Assembly: GCA_047967505.1 (NCBI GenBank)
Contig: CM106539.1
DNA: 64,000 nt
Source of the DNA: Dipteris shenzhenensis
Taxonomy: Eukaryota; Polypodiophyta; Polypodiopsida; Gleicheniales
Direction: 5' to 3' (one strand)
Numbering within the stretch: the first letter of the stretch is position 1; each line of letters opens with the position of its first letter. Below the pieces are notes generated by a model that saw only the letters and a list, made by a program, of their open reading frames with translations, was not told where the DNA came from and ran no database searches. The translations under genes and the position numbers were made by a program. This document shows, piece by piece, positions 52,100-62,590 of the stretch.

Positions 52100-53565
52100 G
52101 TCGGCCTCACCCACCTCGATTGGCGATGGCTTTGCCTTCAGCCAACCTCCGTCCACTACCACAGGCTACGAAAACAGTTGTTTTCTCAAAAGACAAGTTG
52201 CAGCAGCTCAAAAAAGATACTGAGCAGGAGAGCTCGACATCGCATCTTTGCTCGCATCCATGGGTCCCACCCTTCTAGGTTACAGATGCTTGCCACTCTA
52301 CCTGGAGACCTCGCAGGGCACCTTACAGATGTTCGTCTGCTTGGGCGAGGTTTCTTCCAGATTGTTTTTGACTCCTCGGAGGTAGCTCGTACAGTGTTGC
52401 AGGCTAGCCCATTAGCACTGAGCTCCATAAGGATTTTTTTGACCCCTTTTTCTTTGGGGTTTGATCCTGTTGAGGAAGACAGCCGGACGACATCACTCTT
52501 CATCACATTTTCAGGCCTTCCTCAGGTGTACCATTGACTGCTACATTCCATTGGAGCCGCCTTTGGAGTGGTTTACTGAGATCCCCCCTCTCCTTGAGAT
52601 GGCTACTTCAGCAACAGAGGCAGTCAGGTCCGATGGGGTACCACGTGTTAGGGTCATTGTCTCTGACCTTAGCTAACATCCCGGATGACCACATTATGCT
52701 TCAGCGTCCAAATGGCTCCTTCTTCTGACAGAGAGTCGAGATTGCAGGGAGATAGGATTAGTGTGGGATTTGCAGGACCCTTGGGCACTTTGCCAGAGAT
52801 TGCCCAAGGAAAAAGAAAAGACCAAAAAGATCCAAGAGTGTGCCTCATAGCTTCACCCAACCTGGACCTTCTTCACAACCGCCTCACGCGCTGCTAGACC
52901 TTCGACTTCATAGCCAGGTCCATCAGCATCTCGTCCTGGTACTTCTATAGCCCATACAAGACAATCAGGACGTCCTGCTTTGATCGTTGCCCGTTGGGTG
53001 CCTATCAGAGTTGGTGAGCCAGTACCCCAGGCTACCACTGACGGGGCCGTGGACACGTCTCTTCAGGTAGGAGACATCCCTGTCTTGGTCCCATGTGCAG
53101 ATGAGACTGTGCTCCTGACCTTGCTCAGATGAAGGAGCGCTCATCTAGGGATAACCTTTTTGCAGAGGCCCGTGCTTTACTTGATTACTTGAGGAGGGTG
53201 ACAAAATTGTGGCTGAGGTCAGGCAGATGTTGCCATGTCTTCCTATACTTGATAGGGGGTAAGGGGGTTATTGGTTCCACTCCTCCTTCCGCAGGGCTCC
53301 TTCGCACTCTAGTGCCAGAGGCACTTCGAAAGAATTCACTTTCAGTTCTAGCAGACTTGGTTGAGTTTGAGGCAGAGGAGGAGTTTGTACCCTCCACACT
53401 TGGGGAGCATATCTTCCAGGACAGAGTTTCCCCCTCAGCAGGGGGGGTGTGCTTTCCCCAGTTGACTTCCCTCTTCTTGATAGGAGGAATTTTTCGCAGG
53501 AGAGGGCTTTCTCCGCTTCCAGGTCGGGTAGGATCTTCCATCCAGCCTCCTTCTCTCGTAGATGA
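52100..53565 (+). pseudogene. LINE-B copy 6 ORF1
   Basis: N-terminal region HIFARIHGSHPSRLQ, LTDVRLLGRGFFQIVFDSSE and FSLGFDPVEEDSRTT (52215-52500), then after shifts a CCHC knuckle CGICRTLGHFARDC (about 52767-52808) with a Lys/Arg tail, and a Pro-rich end. The stop TGA 53563-53565 overlaps the ORF2 ATG at 53562 as in copies 1 and 4. Several stops and shifts. Confidence 0.78.
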
Positions 53566-53955
53566 GGATTGTCAGTTGGAACGTTCAGGGCCTCAGCAGG
53601 GGTGTACCTCACCGCCGCTGTAGGCAGCTAATTCGTAACCAACTTCATCCAGGTGTTACTGGGGGTCCCATGGACATTGGGATTGGTTCCAAGTCAGGTA
53701 AGCTTCTTTCAGGCCACACTTTTTAGTCACCCGCCTTGGGCACTAGGGGAGGTACTTGCATTTCTCTTTCTTCTTCTATACTCTCCTTGGTAATTGAACA
53801 TGGGATCATAGTCCCTTCCAGAGCTCAGTGGATTATACTTTTGATTGATGGGCATAAGGTTGGTCTCTTAAACCTTTATGCATCCAATTCTAGAGGAGAT
53901 CGTGTTCTTTTTTGGAAGGAACTGCTTTCTTGGTCACATATTGCAGATGCTTAGA
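53562..53955 (+). pseudogene. LINE-B copy 6 ORF2 start (endonuclease, truncated)
   Basis: MRIVSWNVQGLSR-like start, then GTRGGTCISLSSS, AQWIILLIDGHKVGLLNLY and ASNSRGDRVLFWKELLSW, ending at a TAG (53952-53954). The LQEHKL motif (catalytic Glu) is deleted, and the sequence breaks off before GDFN. Confidence 0.75.
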
Positions 53956-54215
53956 TCCTAAGTATAACAACTCACAATTTTGGGGAATAACATGAGTGTT
54001 GTAAGGCAAACAGTCCATAGAATATCTCTAGTTGGAGAATAGAAATCTGAGTTTCCTTCAGGGTTGAGATGGCATTTTCAGCCTCCGCCTTGCTTCTTTA
54101 TTAGCTCACTTTGAGCTGTTTTTTCCTCATGCATTGCATGATGTACTCCCGCATTTGAGCTTGCTCTCGCGGTTTTCATTCATACTTAATGAAGTAATTT
54201 TCTTGAAAAAATAAT

Positions 54216-54227
54216 AATTACAGCATT
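54216..54227. repeat. Target site duplication of LINE-B copy 6, right
   Basis: 'aattacagcatt', identical to 51499-51510. Confidence 0.88.
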
Positions 54228-54545
54228 GGTTCCCAGGTTCACCCTTCCCAGTCTATGGCCACTACATGGATTGATACTAAACACACACTGATGGCCATCT
54301 GGGCGAGCATGCAGGAAGGATCCTCCAGAGTAGCTACAGCTAGGAGAGAGACTTTTTTCACAGTTTGGAGAGGATCTCCTTTCTTCTTTTTGTCTCCTTC
54401 AGGTTTGAGGTGGCATTTTCAGCCTCCACCTTGGATTTTTGTTAGCTCTTTTCGAGCTGGTTTTTTTCTCAAGCATGGCATGATACTCCCTCATTAGAGC
54501 TTTCTCTTGCGGTTTTCATTCATACTTAATGAAGTAACCTTTTTC
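54228..54545 (+). mobile_element. LINE-B copy 7, 3' end fragment
   Basis: ORF2 C-terminus (TWIDTKHTLMAIWASMQEGS, RGSPFFFLSPSGLRWHFQPP; 54255-54497) and 3' UTR ('tcttgcggttttcattcatac'). No poly(A). Copy 6 inserted at its left edge. Confidence 0.75.
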
Positions 54546-54885
54546 AGACAATCTGTCACACTCCTCTCCCAGCTCTCGACAGGCCCTTCCAGCCACAAGC
54601 TCCTATCTTGTTGGCCTCGACATCAGCACCCCTTCTTCAGTCCTCCTTGCCTCTCCAGACCTCCTATCTTGTGGGTCTCAAGATCAGCACCCCCTCTTCA
54701 GTCCTTGCCTCTCCAGACCTCGACATCGACACCACCTCCTCACTTTTTGCCTCCATAGGGCACCATCATTCATGCCTGCGCGTGCCCCTCGCCACAAGTA
54801 CAAACCCAAATTACCCTGAGACACTCTATTCGTTGACTTTCATACGGCTCGGGCAGCCCGCAAAGCAGGATCAGGACCACCCTCC
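54546..54885 (+). other. Upstream region of element X with a ~60-bp duplication
   Basis: Two imperfect copies of a unit from 'ctcctatcttgt' through 'cagcacccc', 'ttcagtcct', 'tgcctctccagac' at 54598-54660 and 54661-54718. No gene recognised. Confidence 0.5.
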
Positions 54886-55976
54886 ATGGCATCACCTGGC
54901 AAACGTACCACAGATGACCAGGGTGCTAGGTCTACACCACAGAGCACTTCCAAACGCCCTCGAGTAGTTGCAGATTCACCTACCTCCAACAGGATCACTA
55001 TCATATCAGATGAGGAGCTATCCCCTTTTTCAAGCTCCTCTGATTCAGATCATGGAGGCTCTGACTATCTGCCCCCCACAGGTACTATCGAGACAACATC
55101 CAAGGCATCCAGTGGGCACAGTACCAGTGGCGGTGATTTGGCCCAACAAAGTATAGCTGGCGATCTTCCATCCCCTACTTCATCTTCCTCGATCATTCGG
55201 GTGGTTTTCAAACCTTTCCTTGATCCCACACTCAAGCTGTCTAGCATTTTGTCACTTGATGAGATAGCCCGCATGCCTCTCACGGAGTTTGATGATGTCA
55301 CGCTTCCCCCGCTGGACGTCCAAATGTAGCTCGCATGTCTCTCACGGAGTTTGATGATGTCACGCTTCCCCCGCTGGACGTCCAAATGTGTACTGCATTT
55401 ATTCAATCTTATGACTTTGCAATAGACACATTTGGATTCTTGAATTCGCGTCATATGTTCACTCCCAGTCTCATATCCACATACCTCTTTCTTCCGACAC
55501 TCCCTTTTTTGCCACCTCACACCGAGTCACTCACATTCATGTCCTTCTTGTTGAATTGTAAACCTCATTGCCGCGGACATGAGTGCAAGAAGGTTCTCGA
55601 GGGAAACAATAGAGAGGCGCTTTTAGCGAGGTATTTGTTCACTCACTTCTACTCTGCCCCGGGACAATTCTTCATCACCAAGGCGATCCATTCTGCCCTC
55701 GACTCCATTCTTTCCGTCACTCCCTACAATTTCGCCTCACTCTTCTACTCTGCCTTTCGTAATACGATCTGTAAGCGTCGGGAAACATATACCTGTACTT
55801 GTGGGCCACACCTCACCTTCTTACTTTACCAGTGGAAGGCCAATCCTCCTTCCATTGTCACAGGTTGCCTCCCTTCGTCATCCTCCCCTCCTGTCACCAC
55901 CTCTGCCATCTCTTCCACTGTCACTTCCCTAGTTCCTGCCTCCTCTCCTCTTTTGACAAGGAGGGCACCTCGGTGA
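54886..55976 (+). pseudogene. Element X protein, N-terminal part (unrecognised)
   Basis: ATG 54886 opens a Ser/Asp-rich, probably disordered region with a basic patch (STSKRPRVV) and ISDEELSPFSSSSDSDHGG. A structured-looking part follows (VVFKPFLDPTLKLSSILSLDE, TEFDDVTLPPLDVQM, ...). A 61-bp tandem duplication (55267-55327 with 55328-55388) breaks the frame once. In the new frame it continues 55335-55976 with CTAFIQSYDFAIDTFGFLN, LTFMSFLLNCKPHCRGHECK, LARYLFTHFYSAPGQFF and CTCGPHLTFLLYQWKA; the His/Cys cluster could bind metal. Composition and codon use look like a genuine protein. No family recognised. With the second copy at 6600-8520 it is most likely a gene of an uncharacterised transposable element. 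Confidence 0.55.
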
Positions 55977-56401
55977 GCGCAACCTGATGCAGTGTGCCCC
56001 GGAGCTTCTTCAGTACATTTTGTTACAGGTTTTCCATCAGTGACATGTCTTGTATCTGCATCAGTCACTTCGCTAGTGCCCGGACTTGCATCTCCATCAG
56101 TCACACTTGTCCAGGCTTCTTATGGGACCTCCAGAGTTTCAATGGGTATGGTTGCACCAGGTATACCCCATGTTGTACCAGTGACGACGGGTGCTGTACT
56201 AGTGACGACCTCGAAAAGTGTATTTTTGCGACCTTCGCGACGGACTGCAACCATCTTCCCTCGCCACCACTTTCACCGATGCAGTCATCACCACAGTGGT
56301 TCAAGTGACCTCCGACCATGTGTTGGATCTGAATCTTACTCTGGGACCTGACTCCCATGGGCTTTCTCAGGGGCTTGCACAGTCTTCTCCAAGAGTAATT
56401 C
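55977..56401 (+). pseudogene. Element X, middle part, low-complexity and shifted
   Basis: In the frame of the previous part after its stop at 55974, the sequence reads Val/Ser/Pro-rich imperfect repeats (SVTCLVSASVTSLVPG...). Other frames are open too (56218-56424). It cannot be assigned with confidence. Confidence 0.35.
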
Positions 56402-56784
56402 ACATTTCCGCCTCCCTACCATGACCTCCACAAGGCAAAGACACAAGGCAGAGACAAGAGCAGAGACAGGAGTGGGAGCTCCTCCCCGGGAGATCCTCCA
56501 ACAACTTCACCATCAGAGGAGGTATTTGAGGGAGGGAGTTTGCCCAAGTCTGTGGATTGCCCATCCCTTCATCAAAATGATATGTTCACAGCTTGCATAG
56601 CTGCTTCATCAGGCTCAAATGTCTCTCTTGTGGACAAGCAGAATGAAGATTACAGGAAACTACTATCTGTTCTTCCCAGGAAACGCTTACCAATATGTGG
56701 GGAAGAGGAAGATGTGAATCAAATCTTCACCATTCCTTTGCAAGAATGCCTCGCACAGAACAGGAAGACCTTCAGGGCCCCGAC
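56402..56784 (+). pseudogene. Element X protein, part before the copia-4 insertion
   Basis: Open in one frame: a charged, Ser/Pro-rich linker (RDKSRDRSGSSSPGDPP, SPSEEVFEGG) and then SLHQNDMFTACIAASSG, YRKLLSVLPRKRLPI and FTIPLQECLAQNRKTFRAP. The frame continues directly into 58656 once copia-4 and one copy of its target duplication are ignored. Confidence 0.55.
56780..56784. repeat. Target site duplication of copia-4, left
   Basis: 'ccgac', repeated at 58651-58655. The reading frame of element X is continuous across the pair. Confidence 0.78.
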
Positions 56785-57142
56785 AGTTGAGATATCGAGC
56801 TCCACTCGTGATATGCCAAGGTGACCGTTGTGCATTTATGTCACTGACTTGTTAGCTGTAGATGCGATTGATACACCGCCCATGAATAATAGTTGGATGA
56901 CAGCCATCTTTATGTACTCTAGTTAGTGGCTCAGTTAGTATGTCACCTAGGTTAGCTGAGTTTGGTTTGAGACCCACATATAGGGTTCATCTATTCCTTT
57001 TGTACTAGGAGAGAGTTGTTTTGGCTTTCACAACTAAGAAGAGGAAAACTATTTTCAGCCTCCACTTTTGTGTGTATTCCCCCATTGTGTATGTGAGAAA
57101 GCTGCAAGTGAGACTCCTTACCTCTCTCCCACTCTCTTCACA
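56785..57142 (+). repeat. copia-4 5' LTR
   Basis: The last 167 bp match 58485-58650 almost exactly ('tagggttcatctattcc', 'gtgagactccttacctctc'). It ends 'ctcttcaca'. Confidence 0.75.
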
Positions 57143-57154
57143 TGGTATCAGAGC
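57143..57154 (+). promoter_or_regulatory. Primer-binding site of copia-4
   Basis: 'tggtatcagagc' immediately after the LTR. Confidence 0.88.
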
Positions 57155-57668
57155 TCGGTTCGTGGTAAGGAGCTCAAGAAAGCAAACCAAGTTCGCGGTG
57201 TCTTGGTAAGAGGATCAGTGTTGCTTTCCTTTTTCGAGTTTGGGAGCAAATCTCTGCAGGTAGCATAGCCGGAAAGTGCAAGAGTGCCTTGTCTCAGATT
57301 GGGAGGTCCTTCTCAGTGTGGCAAGAGGGCAGTATATGCTGCGGATGAGGACAAAGACCGCGGTGACATTATTTTTTTGATTCAAGGCCATTTCGAGGCC
57401 TGTTTTGGTGGTGCAAATTTTCCGCAGGCACTCAGAAAAGTGCCATGTTTTTGCTATGTAACCACTGTTTTGCAGGTCGGTGAAAAGTTGCCGCAGAAAT
57501 TGCATCGTATGCATGTGTTCAGAGACATTGGGAGTGACAGAATCATTCTTATTGCCTGTTGATGCAAAATCGTCACTAGGAAGTGACTGTGTGGTTAAAT
57601 ACCACTTTCATTAGTTTTGCAGATTTGCCCTTGTGAGACAGAAGTTGTGTTTTTTGCAGTGTTTTGTA

Positions 57669-58275
57669 ATGGCGTCTGATGCTCTTTCACAAATAGTCAC
57701 TGAAAAGCTTGACAAGAACAACTTCCCAGCATGGAAGTTTAGAATGACGAATTTCCTTAAGAGAAAAGGCTATTGGGAGTTCATTACTGGAGCTGAACAA
57801 GAACCAGTTATTCCTAATGTTCTCAATCAACAGGAGTTGCAAGCATTTAAAGGCTGGCATGAGAGGGCCAGAAAAGTTATGTACTGGCTGTCTATCAGTA
57901 TTTCCGATTCTATGATTGTGCATATTCAGGATGCAAGCATGTCGAAGGAGGCATGGGATACTTTGATAAAAATGTATAGCACAAATACACAAGCCAGGAA
58001 AATGCAGCTCAAGCAGGAGTTGCATAATGTGCAGAGAGAAAATATGAGCATCAATGACTACCACATGAAGGTGAAGAAGATTGCAGATGCACTTGCTTCT
58101 ATTGGGTCGCCAGTGGAAGATGATGATTTAGTTTCTGTGACCTTGAATGGTCTAGGAAAGGATTATGCATAGTTCCGGACATCCATTGCCGTCCGTGAGA
58201 ATTTTTCTGATTTTGGGGAGTTGATTTCTCTTCTGATTTTTGAAGAGCAGAGAAATGGTAGGGATGGTCTTTACA
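57669..58275 (+). pseudogene. copia-4 gag, one stop
   Basis: ATG 57669. A UBN2-type capsid: VTEKLDKNNFPAWKFRMTNF, GYWEFITGAEQEPV, SISDSMIVHIQDASMSKEAW and MQLKQELHNVQRENMSINDY, then ADALASIGSPVEDDDLV. A TAG at 58170-58172 interrupts it; FRTSIAVRENF and then LISLLIFEEQ follow in frame. No CCHC knuckle remains before the deletion junction near 58270. Confidence 0.85.
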
Positions 58276-58484
58276 TCAGATGGATGTAAAGAATGCTTTC
58301 TTGCATGGTGATTTGTAAGAAGAGGTCTATATGGAGCAGCCACCAGGTTATGTTCATGCTGTTCATCCTGAGTTTATTTGCAAGTTGAAGAAAGCCTTGT
58401 ATGGCTTGAAGCAAGCACCCAGGTCTGACAAGATAGGACAGTATCTTGTCACTATTGGCTTTCAGATTTCTAAGGCAGATTTCT
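58276..58484 (+). pseudogene. copia-4 RT fragment
   Basis: QMDVKNAFLHGDL (box A Asp), a TAA, EEVYMEQPPGYVH and CKLKKALYGLKQAPR, then a further deletion (Trp-Tyr replaced by SDKIGQYL) and ISKADFS. The YVDD box is absent. It fuses into the 3' LTR. Confidence 0.85.
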
Positions 58485-58650
58485 CATATAGGGTTCATCT
58501 ATTCCTTTTGTACTAGGAGAGAGTTCTTTTGGCTTTCACAACTAAGAAGAGGAAAACTGTTTTTAGCCTCCACTTTTGTGCGTACTCGCCCATTGTGTAT
58601 GTGAGAAAGCTGCAAGTGAGACTCCTTACCTCTCTCCCACTCTCTTCACA
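58485..58650 (+). repeat. copia-4 3' LTR, U3-truncated
   Basis: Matches 56976-57142. Confidence 0.85.
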
Positions 58651-59586
58651 CCGACATGTTTTGTGCACTTAGATCAATTGGCACCTACAGGCAACCTATC
58701 TACGGAGGAAGAGGGCGCTCTCCCTAACATGTTCAAGGAATTGGGGGACGTGATTAATTTGGCTGACAGGCTGAATTACAGCGATAGGTACGGCTAGATG
58801 AAAAGGTCCCTACATCTCGCTCAATGTATCATGGATGACACTTTCACACAACTCGGGACAGCCGTCTTCAATTCCACAAGTTATGCTCATAAGCTCCTCT
58901 CCCAGCAGCAACATTTGAAGTTAGAATTTGAGAGAGCTCAAGCAGCCCAACAACGCACCACAGAGGTGACACTTCGGCAACAGGAGGAGAGGTGGCAAAA
59001 AGAGAAGGAATCAGCTATTCACGAGCGTGACATCGCTTGGAACATTCAGCGGGCTGCCCTTGAGGATCGCCACCACAGTCACAAGCAGGAATGGGAAGCA
59101 GAAATGACAACAGTACGCAGCCAGCATGCAACAGCTCTGGCAACTTTGCAGAGCCAGCATCTCACAGAGGTAATCAGATTTCAGCAGGAGATCACACAGT
59201 TAAAGGAGTCGTTGTCTTCCTTCCAGATTGCCCAGAAAAAATCAGATTCTAGAGTGATTGAATTGGAAAAGAAGCGTTCATCCATGGAGGAAGAATTCAC
59301 AGACCTTCGGACACAGTTGGCCACCCTCCAGAGTTCCACCTTGCGAGGGCAAAAGGATCATTACTACCGGTGATACCACCGGTATAAGACCAAGTATGAA
59401 AATCTAAGAAACGTGATGGACATCATTGAGGCTGAGGAGGAAACACACCACCATCCAGAGCTACATATGACTGGGACAGAGCAGATGGCTAAGGAAAAGG
59501 CTACAAAGCTACATACCACTGCAGCAGAGCAGAGGGCAGAGGCGAATGCGGTAGAGGAGAAGCCTACCGAAGACCTTCCTCAGTAA
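58651..59586 (+). pseudogene. Element X protein, C-terminal coiled-coil part
   Basis: One frame from the copia-4 border to TAA 59584-59586, with single stops at 58795 (TAG) and 59371 (TGA). It reads LDQLAPTGNLSTEEEGALPN, FKELGDVINLADRLNYSDRYG and MKRSLHLAQCIMDDTFTQLG. About 140 residues of heptad-like coiled coil follow (RQQEERWQKEKESAIHERD, EVIRFQQEITQLKESLSS, RVIELEKKRSSMEEEFTDL), then an Ala/Glu/Lys-rich tail. A long coiled coil implies self-association or a scaffold role. A homologous decayed segment lies at 6604-7320. Family unknown. Confidence 0.6.
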
Positions 59587-59889
59587 TTCTATACATGGGT
59601 TCTTTTTTGCACTGTTAGATTTTTGACAAGCTGATTGGCTCTCATTGTAAATATCATGGTGTCCTCCTATCCTCATGACGCACTCAGTTTTTGCAAATTT
59701 TTATGCTGTACCTCATCAACCAGCATTTTATTTTCACTGTTTCATTTTAATACAAATTTGGGTATTACTTGCAAGGCCAGCCACATTGTCTATAAAATTT
59801 TATTTTCCTACTCCATCGCCATATCAATGGTTTGTAAGTTCTTTTTTTCTTTTGACGATTTCCCTCCCCCATTTCTATTCATCGGGACG
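59587..59889 (+). other. Downstream region of element X, T-rich
   Basis: T/C-rich with short ORFs only. No gene seen. Confidence 0.35.
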
Positions 59890-60790
59890 GTGAATGATAG
59901 TGGCGGGGGAAACTGTTACAATAGAAACACCCCTGACCACATGACAACAGGCGTTGACCACATATTGACAGGCGGGCGCTGACCACATATTGACAGGCGA
60001 TGTCGACCATGTGTCAACACAGGTTAGCCACACGACACGAAGGGTTGACCACATGGGTTCATCATCCAAGAGTACTATCCGAGGCGACCATGCATCGACA
60101 CATGTTAACCACAGATCGACACATGTTAACCACAGGTCGTCACATGTCAACCACAGGTCAACTAGAAGTACCATGCCCAAGGCGATCTCATCGAGAGCTG
60201 CGCACATGGAGAGTGAGCTTAGCACATGGAGCAGTTAGGAGTATTTACAGTTACACACTGGTTCAGTGGTTGAGTGGTGTGGTGATCCAGCTCACCTGCA
60301 CATGGAGAATTTACACCATCTTGACTAGAAGAGACTGGCGAGTCAGGGAGTCAAGAAGTCACCGTAGCCATCAAGAGAGCCAGCGGCACAACGGCTATCC
60401 TTAACAGCTAAGGAGATAAAAGGATGACCAATGGGAAGAAAGGGGAAGATTCTTAGCGAAGAAGGGACCCTCCAAGGCGGGGATGAGGATGAAGGCGAAG
60501 ATGGAGAGGGGAGGGGAGATTTAGCATTGAGCATTTGGCGTTCGGCATTGGAGCGAGAGAAAGGAGAGTGTGCGGAGAGATAGAGGCTGGAGCTACGAGC
60601 TCACCAAGGAGAGAGTGTGGAGAGACTTGTGTGTACCCCTCTGTCTACTATGGGGATAGACTTGTGTGTTCTTGTGACTTGCGACTTGTGACTTGTAGAT
60701 GTTGGTCCAGTGATATGTACTTTGCCATCTTGGTCACTTTCTCATTTTTCTTGTCTCTTTCCAATATGGGGATTGTTCACTAGTATATGA
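59890..60790 (+). other. Element X downstream region (LTR-like), with minisatellite
   Basis: Contains 'agtggcggggg' (59900-59910), short tandem repeats (59935-60160), a purine-rich stretch (60420-60620) and 'agagaggctggagctac' near 60580, in the same order as 7666-8380. It could be a terminal repeat or 3' UTR; no second copy close by proves an LTR. Confidence 0.4.
60050..60160 (+). repeat. 21-bp minisatellite
   Basis: Three good units of 'atcgacacatgttaaccacag' (60094-60156; the third has 'gtcgtcacatgtcaacc') preceded by related, more diverged units from 59935. Confidence 0.8.
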
Positions 60791-60849
60791 CAAGGTTTCT
60801 TCTTCTACTTATGTTGTGGATTTCTCATGTGATTGTCATTTAGCATAGT

Positions 60850-61435
60850 GCACTCGTACATCGTCGTTTACTGCAATACAGCCTACGCGACGACACTCGC
60901 ACACCACTGCACGTTGCACTCTGTGGGATCCACTGCATTAGAGCATTGCAACACTCACTCTTCTCACGCCAGCGGCCTTTGTCAGTAACACCTCCGGAAG
61001 GATAGGAACCCCTCCCCTCAGACACTTGCATTTCTCTATACTCATCATCAAACGAGGGGTTTTGAGGCATCTTCCCATCTCGTACCCATGAAGATCGGGT
61101 CGTAGGAAAGGATATGGTGGCAGCATCCTGTATCAATGTGACAAGGGTAGCTGAGGTGTGGGCGAGGTCTAGATCAGCCTCCAATAAGGCCGGAAGCTCT
61201 CTGGCTAAGTGACACACATACACTGGATCCAGGGCACGGTCAAAGTGGATCTGGGTACGGGTAGCGATAGGGACTTTCCCTGTGCCTGGTGTAGTAGCAA
61301 GAACATCGAAGGCTAGGTATGAGTGGTCGGCTTCAAGTGGGGGGGGGAGGGTATGATAAGGTCATGCATCCGTGAGACAAAAGCCAATGGGCCCAGTAGA
61401 GAGTCCACTGTGCTAGTCCCACCTCCATCTATAAT
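60850..61435 (-). mobile_element. LINE-A endonuclease-RT linker fragment
   Basis: The minus strand includes GGGTSTVDSLLGPLAFVS (compare GGGSTIIDYIMGFLAFAS at 48470), HLARELPALLEADLDLAHTS and PQNPSFDDEYREM (the WFDxEC linker motif). Close to the plus-strand copy at 63099-63360. Stops present. Confidence 0.7.
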
Positions 61436-62590
61436 TGATATATGATCTCCATTTGCTCTTAGATGTATTGGTGGAACCAGTTGTAATTGGAACTTTATGT
61501 GATTATCAATCTCTTGAGACATATTATGAAAAGATCCACATCTGGAAACTCATCCTTGATGCTAGTTGTGGGCTTGCCAGATTCCAAAGGAGATAAGTAG
61601 TCCGCAACCGCATGCTGCGATCCAGGTCAGTGTACCACTTTGAAGTCGAATTCTTTAAGAAGTAGCACCCACTATGCGAGTCAACGTGTGAGATCCTGCT
61701 GCCTCACCAAATATAGAAGTATGGAATGGTTGACATGGAATATGAAACAACCCAAAAGATAGTGCCAAATTTTTATTTACAAAAAAGATCATCCCAAGAC
61801 CTTCTTGCTCTATCACACTAAATAGTTTTGCTCTGCCGTGGGAGAGTTTTCTAGCTCGCATACTATCCTGCTACATCCTCTTGTATCAACACACTACCCA
61901 CTACTCTCTCTAATGCATCCACAAAAACGTGGATTCTGAACGCTTTGTCCCAATTTGGAGGTATCAATATGTCTGCTCTAGATGGTTGCACCTTGAGCTG
62001 GCGATACGCCTTATCACACTCCTGGACCAGAAGAAGGCTTTTGGCTCCACATGCACTAGTGCAGTTAATGGAATCACCATGTGAGCCAAGAACATCAAAT
62101 GTCTACCATGCTACCAGATTTGCCCCAAAAAACCACAAACACTCCTTTGGATTAGTGGGAGCAGGTGCCTGCATGATGATTGCCACTTTGTTGAGATCAA
62201 CCACAATTCTTTCCGCACTAATGACGTGACCTAGCAAATGGCCACTACAAACCGCAAATGCACACTTCATTTGGTTCAAGCTAAAGGAAATATTTCGACA
62301 GATCCAAAACATAGCCGTAGGTGCTCAAAATGATTTACTTTTTCTCCGACCACACTAAGATCATCCAAGAAAATCCTCATAAAGCCCGTCAAATACTATC
62401 CGAAGATCTCTTGCATTGCTAGCTGAAAGGTGGATGGTGCATTCCGCAACCCAAACCACATCAGATACAGATTTACACCCCCCAGATGGTGATGAACGCT
62501 ATCTTGGGTTGATCTTCTAGTGTCATTCGGATCTTATTGTACCCACTGTACCCATCTAAGAAATAATAGACTTCATGCCCCGCCACTTTG
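61436..62590 (-). pseudogene. Ty3/gypsy reverse transcriptase-RNase H fragment
   Basis: Minus strand, in order: VVYYFLDGYSGYNKIRMTLE and QPKIAFITIWGV (RT), a FLDD active-site box at about 62373-62360, FSLNQMKCAFAVCSGHLLGH, VDLNKVAIIMQAPAPTNPKE (RT end), PPNWDKAFRIHVFVDALERV and KLSHGRAKLFSVIEQE (RNase H), then degenerate LKEFDFKVVH-like and HAVADYLSPLE-like codons. This is the Ty3/gypsy pol order. Several stops and shifts. No LTR, primer site or integrase found; it is cut at both ends. Confidence 0.85.

Larger units (their letters stand above)
51511..54215 (+). mobile_element. LINE-B copy 6, internally deleted, with target duplication
   Basis: Leader (51511-52070), ORF1 (about 52100-53565), start of ORF2 endonuclease (53562-53955), then a 90-bp segment of unknown origin (53957-54045) and the 3' end (54046-54215, ending 'cttgaaaaaataat'). 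It is bounded by a perfect 12-bp target duplication. About 3.5 kb of ORF2 is missing. It is more diverged from copy 4 than copy 1 is. Confidence 0.88.
56785..58650 (+). mobile_element. copia-4: deleted copia element inside element X
   Basis: 5' LTR 56785-57142, tRNA-Met primer site 57143-57154, gag, a short RT piece and a truncated 3' LTR (58485-58650). Protease, integrase and most of RT are deleted, and the RT piece joins directly into the middle of the 3' LTR at 58485. The 5' LTR start (AG rather than TG) is inferred from the target duplication and the restored host frame. Confidence 0.8.

Noticed and set aside
60050-60160. CRISPR-like array
   Set aside because: Units are head to tail without spacers and the context is a plant-type genome; it is a minisatellite.
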